A stretch of 64,000 nt of DNA from contig NZ_JACYGY010000001.1 of the NCBI RefSeq assembly GCF_015221875.1, positions 3,450,501 to 3,514,500 of the forward strand, written 5' to 3'. Positions 1 through 8,878 of this stretch are shown here, one piece after another. The notes under the pieces are model-generated. The model did no database searches, was not told the DNA's origin, and saw only the letters and a list, made by a program, of their open reading frames with translations. Within the stretch, counting starts at the first letter, position 1; every line of letters starts with the position of its first letter. The stretch is from Dyadobacter subterraneus. GTDB taxonomy: Bacteria; Bacteroidota; Bacteroidia; Cytophagales; Spirosomataceae. A program made the translations under genes and the position numbers.

Positions 1-1
1 T

Positions 2-598
2 TTAATTGCCGGGATTGGTTTCGGAATCTGGTTTATCCTCAACAATCACTTTTCCTTCGGTTGTCTTGCATTTGCAATGTCAGGCTCATTGTTAGGATTT
101 TTAAGATTCAATTTCTCTAAAACAAGCAAAATCTTCATGGGCGACACCGGCTCACTCATAATTGGATATCTGTTGTCGATTTTTGCTGTTGAATTTTTAT
201 CATTGAATGTTAGCTATCAAAATGACAGCACGGCTTATTTCAACGCACCTATTATCGTGATGGTTTTATTGATTGTTCCGATTTTTGATACACTCCGTGT
301 TTTTATTGTTCGGATTGTGAAAGGCGGATCTCCTTTTGTGGCGGATAGAAACCACATGCACCACATTCTGATTGATTCTGGTCTGAATCATTTTTGGGCA
401 TCGTTTACACTCTGGATGATAACCATTGTTAACACAGCATTGTTCTTCACTTTCCATGGCGACATTTCCAATACGGCTTCCCTTTACATATACATCGGGA
501 TGTTTATCGCTTACATGGTGATCGCTTATTATTTAAAAAGACGAGCTGTTAGTATAAAAGAGAAAAAAAAATTCCTTAATCATCCATCCTTACACTAG
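2..598 (+). CDS. WecA/MraY-family undecaprenyl-phosphate sugar-phosphate transferase (5' end outside window)
   Basis: The reading frame is open to the left edge, so only the last 198 codons are present. The protein is hydrophobic with several membrane segments. It carries the family's FMGDTGSL motif on the cytoplasmic side and the C-terminal NHMHHILIDSG motif typical of bacterial WecA-type enzymes rather than MraY. The family transfers a sugar-1-phosphate (often GlcNAc-1-P) from a UDP-sugar to undecaprenyl phosphate, starting O-antigen, capsule or other glycan synthesis at the inner membrane. Family membership is clear from the motifs; the exact sugar cannot be read from this fragment. It ends at a bidirectional terminator shared with the convergent GH2 gene. 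Confidence 0.88.
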   Translation, partial: LIAGIGFGIWFILNNHFSFGCLAFAMSGSLLGFLRFNFSKTSKIFMGDTGSLIIGYLLSIFAVEFLSLNVSYQNDSTAYFNAPIIVMVLLIVPIFDTLRVFIVRIVKGGSPFVADRNHMHHILIDSGLNHFWASFTLWMITIVNTALFFTFHGDISNTASLYIYIGMFIAYMVIAYYLKRRAVSIKEKKKFLNHPSLH

Positions 599-655
599 AA
601 ATCAACTTAACGATTTATAAATCAATCAATTAAGAAGTCAAATCTATAAATGATA

Positions 656-688
656 AAAAGCCGCTCTGAATATTTCGGAACGGCTTTT
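656..688. terminator. Bidirectional intrinsic terminator
   Basis: AAAGCCG (657-663) pairs with CGGCTTT (681-687), with further pairing inside and A/T runs on both sides. It lies between the convergent WecA-type gene and GH2 gene and can serve both. Confidence 0.8.
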
Positions 689-712
689 CTTGTTACACTG
701 CAATCTTTTTTA

Positions 713-2575
713 TCAAGGATTTGAATTTCCCCATGCAGGATTATACAGTTTCTTATGAATCTGCATCAGTTTCGCCTCTGGCATTTTTATGATCTTGCGG
801 TCATAAGTCATCAAACCATTCGTTTCAATTTCAACATCGGTTGTCTGTGTATAAACCGCTGCCGACAAGCCTTTTTTAATCAAAGGTTCAAAGCTGTTAA
901 TAAATGACTCATATTTTGCGTATAATTCCTCACTATTTTTGAAGCTCTGATATCCCCAGTTATTTTTTTGCTGCCAGGTATGTTCAGGAACCGGAAGTCC
1001 TAGTCCACCAAATTCACCCAGAACAATCACTTGTTTTGCACCAAACAAATCGGGCCGTGGCATCACAGGAGCCGGGTAATGATGCAAATCCATAATATCA
1101 CCCACAGGGAAAAAGTTACCACCGCTGGCACTATTTACCAAACGGCTTGGATCATATTTTTTCGTCCACTCTGTAATCTCGGTTGTTTTGAACTGACCCC
1201 AGGCTTCATTAAACGGAACATAGACAACGATACAAGGAAAATTGTATGTTTCATCCATAATTTCCTTCCATTCCGTTTTGTAGATACTTTCCGACTCCGG
1301 TGTCCGGTTTTGTTCCGTCTCGTTTCCGGTAATTCCCGGATTTGGCTCCCAATGATTTCCCAGGTCTCCACTTGGCATATCCTGCCACACAAGCATGCCC
1401 AATTTGTCGCAGTAATTATACCACGTAGCTGGCTCAACTTTAACATGTTTCCGTATCATGTTAAAACCCATTTCTTTTGTTTTAACAATATCAAATTTCA
1501 GTGCCTCATCTGTTGGTGCAGTGTAGAGTCCATCCGGCCACCAGCCCTGATCCAATGGGCCGTACTGAAATACAAATTTATTGTTGAGCAACATTCTCTG
1601 AATACCGTTTTGATCCGGTTTCATAGAAATTTTACGCATAGCAAAATAGCTCTTTATTTCGTCAACTACTTTCCCTTTTCTTACTACTGATACTTTTAAA
1701 TCATATAAGAAAGGATTTTCAGGAGACCATAATTTTGGACTTTTTATCGTCAGCACACCTTCTTCTTCGGGTGATATTTCTTTATCTGCAACAGCATTGC
1801 TACCATCAAATGCACTTATTTTTACAACATCGCCTGGTTGTGCATTTTTGATTACTGCTTTTATCGCAATACTTTCTTTATCAATATCCGGCGTATTTCT
1901 TGTCGAAGTAATGTATGTTGAAGGAACTGTTTCCAACCAAACCGTCTGCCAGATTCCGGTAACAGGTGTATACCAGATACTATTAGGGTTTTTAATCTGT
2001 TTTCCTCTTGGCTGAGGCCCGTCTGAACTTGGATCCCAAACTCTTACCGAGATATCCTGGCTATTTCCTTTCACAAGAAAAGATGTGATATCAATTGAAA
2101 ATGCATCATAACCTCCTTTGTGAGAACCGGCTTTTTGTCCGTTTACAAAAACATCACATTCCCAGTCTACCGCTCCAAAATGAAGTAATACATTTTCACT
2201 TTTTGTTTTTAAAGCAAAATTGACTTTACGATTGTACCACAAAACACTGTCCTTTCCTACTGTTTTTCCCACACCAGACAATGTCGATTCCACTGCAAAA
2301 GGAACAAGAATATTTCCCTGGAAAGTGGAAGGTTTTGCATCCGATGATACTTTTGGAACAATGGAATAATTCCACAAACCATTGAGATTAACCCACTTTT
2401 CACGCACCAATTGTGGTCGTGGATATTCCGGGTGAGGGTTAGCAGCATTTACATTTTGAGCCCATGGAGTGGATATTTTTCCGTCCACCATTTTCCAGGC
2501 GCCGGATTGCTGTGCTATTGCAATTTGTAACGACATCCCAGCTGTGAGTGCTAAACTGGCAAATAATTTTTGCAT
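713..2575 (-). CDS. Secreted glycoside hydrolase family 2 protein
   Basis: This 620-residue protein begins with a Sec signal peptide ending near AIAQ (about residue 21). The jelly-roll sugar-binding domain spans about residues 50-215, an immunoglobulin-like domain about 220-315, and the TIM barrel about 320-610. The GH2 acid/base pair is visible as FNEAWG (Asn456, Glu457) and the probable nucleophile as LGEFGG (Glu521). GH2 enzymes are retaining beta-galactosidases, beta-glucuronidases, beta-mannosidases and relatives; the specificity here cannot be decided from sequence. At 620 residues it is of the short type without the long C-terminal domains of LacZ. It is probably periplasmic. It is transcribed alone, and no SusC/SusD pair lies beside it, so it is not part of a classical polysaccharide utilisation locus within this window. 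Confidence 0.88.
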   Translation of the reverse strand: MQKLFASLALTAGMSLQIAIAQQSGAWKMVDGKISTPWAQNVNAANPHPEYPRPQLVREKWVNLNGLWNYSIVPKVSSDAKPSTFQGNILVPFAVESTLSGVGKTVGKDSVLWYNRKVNFALKTKSENVLLHFGAVDWECDVFVNGQKAGSHKGGYDAFSIDITSFLVKGNSQDISVRVWDPSSDGPQPRGKQIKNPNSIWYTPVTGIWQTVWLETVPSTYITSTRNTPDIDKESIAIKAVIKNAQPGDVVKISAFDGSNAVADKEISPEEEGVLTIKSPKLWSPENPFLYDLKVSVVRKGKVVDEIKSYFAMRKISMKPDQNGIQRMLLNNKFVFQYGPLDQGWWPDGLYTAPTDEALKFDIVKTKEMGFNMIRKHVKVEPATWYNYCDKLGMLVWQDMPSGDLGNHWEPNPGITGNETEQNRTPESESIYKTEWKEIMDETYNFPCIVVYVPFNEAWGQFKTTEITEWTKKYDPSRLVNSASGGNFFPVGDIMDLHHYPAPVMPRPDLFGAKQVIVLGEFGGLGLPVPEHTWQQKNNWGYQSFKNSEELYAKYESFINSFEPLIKKGLSAAVYTQTTDVEIETNGLMTYDRKIIKMPEAKLMQIHKKLYNPAWGNSNP

Positions 2576-2829
2576 TAAAACAAGAGGTTTAAATTAGATA
2601 TACTTCAAGGAAAGAAAATTGTCCGGCTGCTCTACTGTGATAACCGTCGATCATCACCATAACATACGGGACGCTTCAAATTTTTAAAGATTTTGTATCC
2701 GATTTTAATTTATTGATTCAAAGTTTTACCTTGCAAATACTTGGTATTTCCAGGTGAAAATAATACGAATTAATGCATTTCATTCGTTGAAAAGCTATAA
2801 AATACTTTGCAACGCAAACCTGATTCCGA

Positions 2830-3942
2830 ATGTCCGCTTTTTACAGAATAGTACTTTTACTTTGCCTATGCAGTTCAGCCAGTTATGCCACACATCTTCT
2901 TGGTGGTGAGATTAAAGCTGTAAATTTAACAGGCCAAACATATAGAATTAGTGCACAAATTTATTTTGATGTAACACCTCAGGCTTCCGGGGCTTCGGCG
3001 GCACAGGATGCAATTATGCTGTGCTTTGGTGACGGAAATACTGCTCAGGTAAAGCGAACCAGTTTCAATGTATTAACGGGAGATCAAAGTGGTGTTGCTG
3101 TTGGTACTTACGAGGTAACATACACTTATCCGTCAGCCGGTATCTTCCAGATTTCTACAAACATTGCTAATCGGACATCAAGTCTGCTTAATTTCGCCAA
3201 TTCTGAATTTTCAGAGATGTTTTTGTGGACTGTAATTGATACACAGGTTTCAAACTCGACGCCAGTACTGCCACTTCCTGTTTTTACTGCCGGATCAAAA
3301 CAAATATTCAAAATTGATTTAAAATCTACGGTTACAGATTCCGACAGCACGACTGCTCATTTACAAAGATTAAGCAAAACTTCTCCGGGAACCTGTGGTG
3401 TCCGCAGTCTGAATGAGAGCTACATATATCCTAACGACGTAAATAAAAAAGGAACATTTTATGTTGACCAGACTGCTAAAAAACTGGTCTGGAATGCTCC
3501 TGAACTTTTGGGAAAATATATTTATGCCGTTGTAATTGATGAATGGAGAGATGGTATTAAAATATCAGAAACCTACCGCGAAGGCTTGATTACAGTAATT
3601 GATAAACCGGGACAGACTGTTGAAATTCCACCATATGTACCTGTAAATGACTCGGGGCTGGTTACTTCATTACCAGATTCGGATAATTTGGCAATGGTTG
3701 TTGACGCATATCCTGTACCAACGGAAGATTTCCTTACCGTAAGTGTGAAGAGCGCCACAGCCACTACCCTTCGCATTGAGCTGATCAATATGAATGGCCA
3801 GATAGTTCGCCAGATTAATACAACTGAAAGTCTTACGCAATGGAGCCAGCCATTGGATTTGCGTCAAATGGCAAAAGGGATATATATAATTCGCGTGACG
3901 GATCAACTGGGCAAATTTGTCACAAGGAAAGTTGCGCGTTAG
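2830..3942 (+). CDS. Secreted protein with type IX secretion sorting domain
   Basis: The 370-residue protein has an N-terminal signal peptide (residues 1-20) followed by a mature start THLLGGEI, which is common in large Bacteroidota surface proteins of the gliding/PKD type. The middle is beta-rich and has no catalytic motif that I recognise. Residues about 292-370 form a type A T9SS C-terminal domain: YPVPTEDFLTV, then ELINMNGQIV, then MAKGIYIIRVTD and a basic end. By family knowledge, such domains send the protein across the outer membrane through the T9SS, where they are cleaved or anchored. The machinery genes are not in this window. The ATG lies at the start of a good signal peptide. The function of the body is unknown; adhesin-like is a guess. 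Confidence 0.78.
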   Translation: MSAFYRIVLLLCLCSSASYATHLLGGEIKAVNLTGQTYRISAQIYFDVTPQASGASAAQDAIMLCFGDGNTAQVKRTSFNVLTGDQSGVAVGTYEVTYTYPSAGIFQISTNIANRTSSLLNFANSEFSEMFLWTVIDTQVSNSTPVLPLPVFTAGSKQIFKIDLKSTVTDSDSTTAHLQRLSKTSPGTCGVRSLNESYIYPNDVNKKGTFYVDQTAKKLVWNAPELLGKYIYAVVIDEWRDGIKISETYREGLITVIDKPGQTVEIPPYVPVNDSGLVTSLPDSDNLAMVVDAYPVPTEDFLTVSVKSATATTLRIELINMNGQIVRQINTTESLTQWSQPLDLRQMAKGIYIIRVTDQLGKFVTRKVAR

Positions 3943-4050
3943 GAAAAGGGTTTCCAAAGGTTTGCTAATTATATTGATTGCTAGCTGAATTTTGCTAGCT
4001 TCAAGGTATATTTGCAGAATTAGGGGATTTGACTACCACCAGTAGGTTAA

Positions 4051-4581
4051 TTGAAAAAACTTTTATCCATATTACTTTTCGGACTTCTCATCTTTAATAT
4101 GATGGGCTTTTCCGTTTATAATTTATTGGAAAAAGATGATAATGACGCCCTTAAATCTGAACTGGCTAATTGTGACCTGCTGCTTAAATTCCCTTTGACA
4201 CTGCCTTATCTGGGTGAATGGGAAAGTTCGATGCCATCTAATGAAGAACTTTTAAAGGGCAACGAATATTACAAAATCGTATCAAAACAAATTGTTAATG
4301 ATACGTTGTATGTACAATGTGAATTTAGCCAAACTTCAAGAGAACGTTTCTGGTGTATGGTTTCTACATTCGAAGATCACGCCAAAACAAATTCCGATTC
4401 TCACAAAGGAGCAACCGGGACTATTCTGAAAAACTTCCTGAAAGAGTATATGGCTATCGGCCGTAAACATACATTTTACATTTTTGAGTGGTCAACGCCG
4501 GTGACTTTTGATTATACACCCTATTGTCCTGTAATTCCGGAATCAAGCATTCCATCTCCCCCGCCTGATTTGCTGAGCTAA
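4051..4581 (+). CDS. Hypothetical exported protein, TTG start
   Basis: I do not recognise this 176-residue protein. The frame opens with TTG followed by a short signal-like stretch (KKLLSILLFGLLIFNMMGFSV). No upstream ATG exists, and an internal Met would remove the signal, so TTG is the likely start. The mature part is mixed, with an aromatic-rich centre (ERFWCMVSTFEDH, HTFYIFEWSTPVTFDY) and a proline-rich end. There is one Cys near the start of the mature region (NCDLL), but not in a lipobox. It lies alone between the T9SS cargo gene and the TonB receptor and is followed by a hairpin-rich spacer. Confidence 0.6.
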   Translation: MKKLLSILLFGLLIFNMMGFSVYNLLEKDDNDALKSELANCDLLLKFPLTLPYLGEWESSMPSNEELLKGNEYYKIVSKQIVNDTLYVQCEFSQTSRERFWCMVSTFEDHAKTNSDSHKGATGTILKNFLKEYMAIGRKHTFYIFEWSTPVTFDYTPYCPVIPESSIPSPPPDLLS

Positions 4582-4607
4582 TTATTTCATTCAATCTTCT
4601 GGAAAGG

Positions 4608-4710
4608 AAGACCTAACGGTCTTTCAATGATAGCGTCATACGACTATAAATCGTATGCCTGGATATCATTGGAAATACCTTTGGGACGATCTACTCTGTT
4701 ATCAAAACAG
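4608..4710 (+). promoter_or_regulatory. Tandem hairpins upstream of the TonB receptor gene
   Basis: Three hairpins lie in a row. AAGACC/GGTCTT (4608-4613 and 4618-4623) has a 4-nt loop. A long one has CAATGATA/TATCATTG (4625-4632 and 4664-4671) outside and CATACGA/TCGTATG (4637-4643 and 4651-4657) inside. CTGTT/AACAG (4696-4700 and 4706-4710) is the third. A -7-like TACCTTTG sits at 4676-4683 without a matching -33 element. There is no T-run, so these are not ordinary terminators. They could be a 3' end of the upstream gene, operator DNA or leader RNA of the receptor gene. Confidence 0.45.
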
Positions 4711-4759
4711 CATCAAATAATTTTGTTCTAATTAATCCAAATCAAGTTTTAGACAGCTT

Positions 4760-7237
4760 ATGCAGCTAAAAAACTCTACCACAATAAAATCCGTAATCCC
4801 CTTAAAATCAAATCGTTTGCAATACGGACTCCTGGTTCTTTTTCTTTTCATGAACCTGATATCATTTGCACAAAATAATTCTGTTACGGGAAGAATTATT
4901 GGCAGTAATGGCATTGGTATTGAGGGTGTCAGTGTAAGAATCGAAGACACTAAAAAAGGAGCAGTAACCGACAAAGAAGGTTTTTTCAAAATAGAAAATA
5001 CTGGGGGAAAAGAATATACACTTCATGTTACTTCAATTGGCTATTTTTCTCAAAAAATAAAAGTCAAAAGTTCTGCTAGCAAGCCTGATCATGTTACAGT
5101 TACGCTGAGAGAAGACATTAACAGTCTGGACGAAGTTGTAATTGAGGAAGAGAAAAACAGTATTCAGGTAGAACGACTACCCGATGTGCATGATACTTAC
5201 CTGATTGCCGGGACCAAAAATGAAGTTCTTCAACTCGGTGGAATCAATGCAAACATTGCAGAAAAAACTGGACGTCAGATATTTGCAAAAATCCCCGGTG
5301 TATTTGTTTATGACATGGATGGAAGTGGAAATCAGATCAACATTTCGACCCGCGGCCTTGATCCGCACCGTTCATGGGAGTATAATATTCGTCAAAACGG
5401 AGTGATTACCAATTCCGATATGTATGGATATCCGGCAAGTCATTATAGTCCGGCAATGGAATCTATTGAGAGAATAGAACTTGTTCATGGTACCGCATCT
5501 TTGCAATATGGAGCTCAATTCGGAGGGATGATCAACTATGTATCAAAGCAACCTGATACTACAAAAGCATTTACCTTTGAAACAATTAATTCAGCCGGTT
5601 CTTATGGCCTTTTTAGTTCCTACAACTCCATCAGTGGAAAAGTAGGCAAGCTTACCTATTCAGCTTACTATCAAAAAAGACATTCCGACGGTTATCGAAA
5701 AAATTCGAAGTCAGATGCACAGTCTCAGTTTGCAAGTCTTTCTTATGAATTTACAAAAAATTTAAAAGTAAAGGCAGAGTTAGGACGTTCGTCATACATT
5801 TATCAAATTCCTGGTCCTTTAACGGATTTAATGTTTGTCCAGGATCCACGTCAGTCAACCCGTTCAAGAAACTATTTCAATCCAGATATTTACGTTCCAT
5901 CCATCGTTCTTGACTGGAAAATCAGTCCGTTCACTAAACTTCGCTGGACTAACTCGGGCGTTTACGGAAATAGAAACAGTGTGATGATCGATGCGTTTGC
6001 AAACGTTCCTGACGCCATTGATCCCACCACAAATCAATATAAACAACGCCAGGTTGATATTGATGTCTTTAAAAGTTTCACTTCGGAGCTTCGTCTCGTG
6101 CACCAATACCGCATCGGCGAACTGACCAATTTTGTTTCAGGAGGTGTGCAGGTTATGAAAAATCACCTTCGTCGCCGACAATTAGGAAAAGGTACAACTG
6201 GCAGTGATTTTGATTTATCGCTCACCAACCCGGTTTGGGGTAGAGATTTGCACTTGAAAACAAACAACATTGCTTTCTTTGTAGAAAATTTACTGTACAT
6301 CACCCCTAAACTGACGGTAACACCGGGATTCCGTGTAGAAAACGGAACAACCAATATGACCGGTGCAATAACTTACTACCAGCCAGAAGCACTTCCGAAT
6401 AAAATCAAACATCATTTCCCTCTTTTCGGAATCAGCTCACAATACAAACTTGATGCGGACAGCAGAATATACGCCGGATTTTCTCAGGCTTACCGGCCAA
6501 CCGTTTTAAAAGATATTATTCCCGGTTCTGTTTTGGAACAGGTTGATAAAAATTTGAAAGACTCAAAAGGTTATAATCTTGAAGCCGGTATCAATGGAAA
6601 AATGGGCAGTTTCTTTTCTTATGATGTAAGTGTTTTCCAGATGTTATATCAAAACAGAATGGGGACGCTGGCTATGAAGGACGAAGCCGGAAAGGATTAC
6701 ATCCTTCGGACAAATACCGGAAACAGCATGACAAAAGGTGTGGAATTATATGTTGAATACAAACCGCTTTCAATCCAGCGTCAAAACGGAAGTAAAACTG
6801 AATTTTCAGTATTTACCTCGACGTCCTATTTTGACGCTTACTATATCAAAGGAAGCTCAATCCTGAACAACGAGAACCTGAATACAAAAGGAAATAAACT
6901 TGAAGGCGTTCCAACCTGGATCACTAGAAATGGATTACAATTTGCGCATAACACACTGTTTGCAACTTTACAGTATAGTTATGTAAGTTCTCTATTTTCA
7001 GATGCGCTTAATACAGTTGCGCCTTCCGCTAATGCGGCGAAAGGAAAAGTACCATCCTACGGTTTGTGGGATTTTAACGGAACGCTGAGAATTGCAAAAA
7101 GATATAATTTGAAATTTGGGGTGAACAACATCCTGAATAAGAGCTATTACACGAAACGCCCGACAATGTATCCGGGAGCAGGTATCTGGTCTTCTGATGG
7201 AAGAAGTATTGTAGTTTCGTTGGGTATTAAAATCTGA
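4760..7237 (+). CDS. TonB-dependent outer membrane receptor, FecA-like
   Basis: The 825-residue protein has a long n-region and a signal peptide ending near SFAQ (about residue 38). A carboxypeptidase-regulatory-like domain follows (about 42-117: VTGRIIGSNGIGIEGVSV, then GYFSQKIKV), then the plug domain (about 145-265, with IPGVFVYD, STRGLDPHRSWEY, ERIELVHGTASLQYG). The 22-strand barrel runs to the C-terminal aromatic/hydrophobic strand ending VVSLGIKI. The plug and barrel resemble ferric-citrate/siderophore receptors of the FecA type, so iron-chelate uptake is the best inference; the ligand is not provable here. No SusD partner, FecR or ECF sigma factor lies nearby. The gene is a single transcription unit closed by a strong terminator. 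Confidence 0.87.
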   Translation: MQLKNSTTIKSVIPLKSNRLQYGLLVLFLFMNLISFAQNNSVTGRIIGSNGIGIEGVSVRIEDTKKGAVTDKEGFFKIENTGGKEYTLHVTSIGYFSQKIKVKSSASKPDHVTVTLREDINSLDEVVIEEEKNSIQVERLPDVHDTYLIAGTKNEVLQLGGINANIAEKTGRQIFAKIPGVFVYDMDGSGNQINISTRGLDPHRSWEYNIRQNGVITNSDMYGYPASHYSPAMESIERIELVHGTASLQYGAQFGGMINYVSKQPDTTKAFTFETINSAGSYGLFSSYNSISGKVGKLTYSAYYQKRHSDGYRKNSKSDAQSQFASLSYEFTKNLKVKAELGRSSYIYQIPGPLTDLMFVQDPRQSTRSRNYFNPDIYVPSIVLDWKISPFTKLRWTNSGVYGNRNSVMIDAFANVPDAIDPTTNQYKQRQVDIDVFKSFTSELRLVHQYRIGELTNFVSGGVQVMKNHLRRRQLGKGTTGSDFDLSLTNPVWGRDLHLKTNNIAFFVENLLYITPKLTVTPGFRVENGTTNMTGAITYYQPEALPNKIKHHFPLFGISSQYKLDADSRIYAGFSQAYRPTVLKDIIPGSVLEQVDKNLKDSKGYNLEAGINGKMGSFFSYDVSVFQMLYQNRMGTLAMKDEAGKDYILRTNTGNSMTKGVELYVEYKPLSIQRQNGSKTEFSVFTSTSYFDAYYIKGSSILNNENLNTKGNKLEGVPTWITRNGLQFAHNTLFATLQYSYVSSLFSDALNTVAPSANAAKGKVPSYGLWDFNGTLRIAKRYNLKFGVNNILNKSYYTKRPTMYPGAGIWSSDGRSIVVSLGIKI

Positions 7238-7270
7238 CCCGAAAAGTAATTTTCGGTGTCAGATTTTTTT
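7231..7270 (+). terminator. Intrinsic terminator overlapping the receptor stop codon
   Basis: AATCTGAC...CCGAAAA pairs with TTTTCGG...GTCAGATT (7231-7245 with 7250-7265, one mismatch), followed by a T-run. The TGA stop (7235-7237) lies inside the left arm. Confidence 0.85.
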
Positions 7271-7466
7271 CTTAGGTTAATTAATTCAGACAAACGGCTG
7301 GTCACTGACTGGTCGTTTTCTTTTTTGTAAAAACCGAATTTGCTAAAATAAAATCTGATTATATAACAAGTAATGAAGTTCCATATCAATTCAGAAATAT
7401 TCAAAATTAATCTGTATTTATCAATGTTTTTGATAAATATAAAAAATACAATTTCAATATAAAATA

Positions 7467-8873
7467 CTATTTATCAGACTTTTGTACAATAATATTTACA
7501 AGTTGCTTATAACTATTATTGTAATGATGGCCGCCAGGAATTGTAACAAAACTTACCTCCGGATTTTTAATTTCCGATTTAATTTCCGGCTCTTCTTCTG
7601 AACCATAGAGACAAATAATTTTCAGGTTTTTGATCTTGTTTACCTCTGCCGAAACATCATATTGCCTTTTTCCGCGGGGCAGACTGAGCATATCTGAAAT
7701 ATGTATTTCAAAATCTGCTTCTGTGGCCGGAGATAACATGGCGAGAAGCTGGACGCTTTCACGTGTTGTTTTATCAAAATTGTTATAGACAAAAGGAAAT
7801 GCATCAGCGCCAAAAGAATATCCTATCAGGATAATTTTATCCCGCTGCCATTTATTTCTATAAAAGGAAATAAGCTTTTCAACATCCACAGTTGTGGAAG
7901 CCGGAGTTTTTTCATTCCAGAAATATTTCAAGGCATCAAGTGCAACCACAGGCATTCCGTTATTGGCGAGTTCTTTGCAGAAAGCCTGATCAAAACTGGT
8001 ATAACCTCCATCTCCTGTTATTAAAAAAACCATTGGTTTCTCGGGGTTGGATTTGGATGAAATAGCGTGAATAGGCAATTCTTTTAACTCGCTTTCATTG
8101 ATCTCCTCCCGGTTGTTTTTTACTTCATCCTGCTTTTTTGAAATGATTTCAATGAAAGCCGTTTTTAATTGGGGCACCCAGTTTTTCTGAACAGAATACC
8201 CGTGTCCGACTTTTTGTAAAGCGATTAATTTTGCATTTGGAATCTGTTTCAGAAAACTTGCCGTAGTTTTAAAATCACAGATCTGATCCTGCATGCCCTG
8301 CAATGCTATAAATGGTTCCTGTAAATTTTTGGCGGCTTCCAGATAAAACCCCTTACCCTTCCCCAGCGAATGCGATTTTAACCCGGACCCTGCACAAAGC
8401 TGTTTATTTATCTGAATATCAGGACAAAAACCCAAAGCTAAGGCGCCACAAAATGTGTTTGCGGGAGACTGCGCAAGAATTCCATAAACCAGTGTCGCTC
8501 CGGAAGAATATCCGACCAAAAGTGGACTTACGTAATTTTTATATCGGTATTTTTTTTGAATGAACTTGCTCAAATTTTCCAAATCAGCCGCAGGATAGTA
8601 ACACGCAGATCTAGTATTTTGAAGGTTTTTCAAATAACTCCGAATATCAATTCCGACAACCATTGCGTCCATCGCAACAAAATTATCAGCCATGTCTATC
8701 ACGCCCTGGTTCCAGCCGCCGTCTCCACTGATAAAAAGAACCAGTTGTTTTGGACTGGTTAACGGCTGATATACTTTAAGTTTACCAAAAATTCCATATT
8801 GTAAAGAATCGGGAACGTGCGCTTTTACCGAAATCGAAAGGACAAACAGCAGCAAGATCAATTTAAATCTCAT
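7467..8873 (-). CDS. acvB: Two-domain AcvB/VirJ-like serine hydrolase
   Basis: After a signal peptide (residues 1-18) there are two alpha/beta-hydrolase-like VirJ domains. Domain 1 has SGDGGW (49-54), nucleophile motif GYSSG (Ser123), QDQICD and GHGYS (His224). Domain 2 has TGDGGY (286-291), GYSFG (Ser353) and GGHHY (His449/450), with acidic residues at YGSEEEPE. Agrobacterium AcvB has the same two-domain layout and is a periplasmic lysyl-phosphatidylglycerol hydrolase; its gene follows lpiA, an mprF homologue. Here the gene starts 5 nt after the mprF-like gene, which strongly suggests the same pairing. Whether both domains are active is unknown. The symbol is given by analogy. Confidence 0.8.
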   Translation of the reverse strand: MRFKLILLLFVLSISVKAHVPDSLQYGIFGKLKVYQPLTSPKQLVLFISGDGGWNQGVIDMADNFVAMDAMVVGIDIRSYLKNLQNTRSACYYPAADLENLSKFIQKKYRYKNYVSPLLVGYSSGATLVYGILAQSPANTFCGALALGFCPDIQINKQLCAGSGLKSHSLGKGKGFYLEAAKNLQEPFIALQGMQDQICDFKTTASFLKQIPNAKLIALQKVGHGYSVQKNWVPQLKTAFIEIISKKQDEVKNNREEINESELKELPIHAISSKSNPEKPMVFLITGDGGYTSFDQAFCKELANNGMPVVALDALKYFWNEKTPASTTVDVEKLISFYRNKWQRDKIILIGYSFGADAFPFVYNNFDKTTRESVQLLAMLSPATEADFEIHISDMLSLPRGKRQYDVSAEVNKIKNLKIICLYGSEEEPEIKSEIKNPEVSFVTIPGGHHYNNSYKQLVNIIVQKSDK

Positions 8874-8878
8874 AAATT

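Noticed and set aside
1031..1690. Open frame of 219 codons on the plus strand inside the GH2 gene
   Set aside because: It is fully antisense to a gene with intact GH2 catalytic motifs, and its product (rich in Phe, His, Ile, Cys) resembles no protein family.
4601..4759. Known riboswitch (for example cobalamin) ahead of the TonB receptor
   Set aside because: The hairpins are too short and lack any conserved B12-box or other class motif that I can recognise; I kept only a generic regulatory call.
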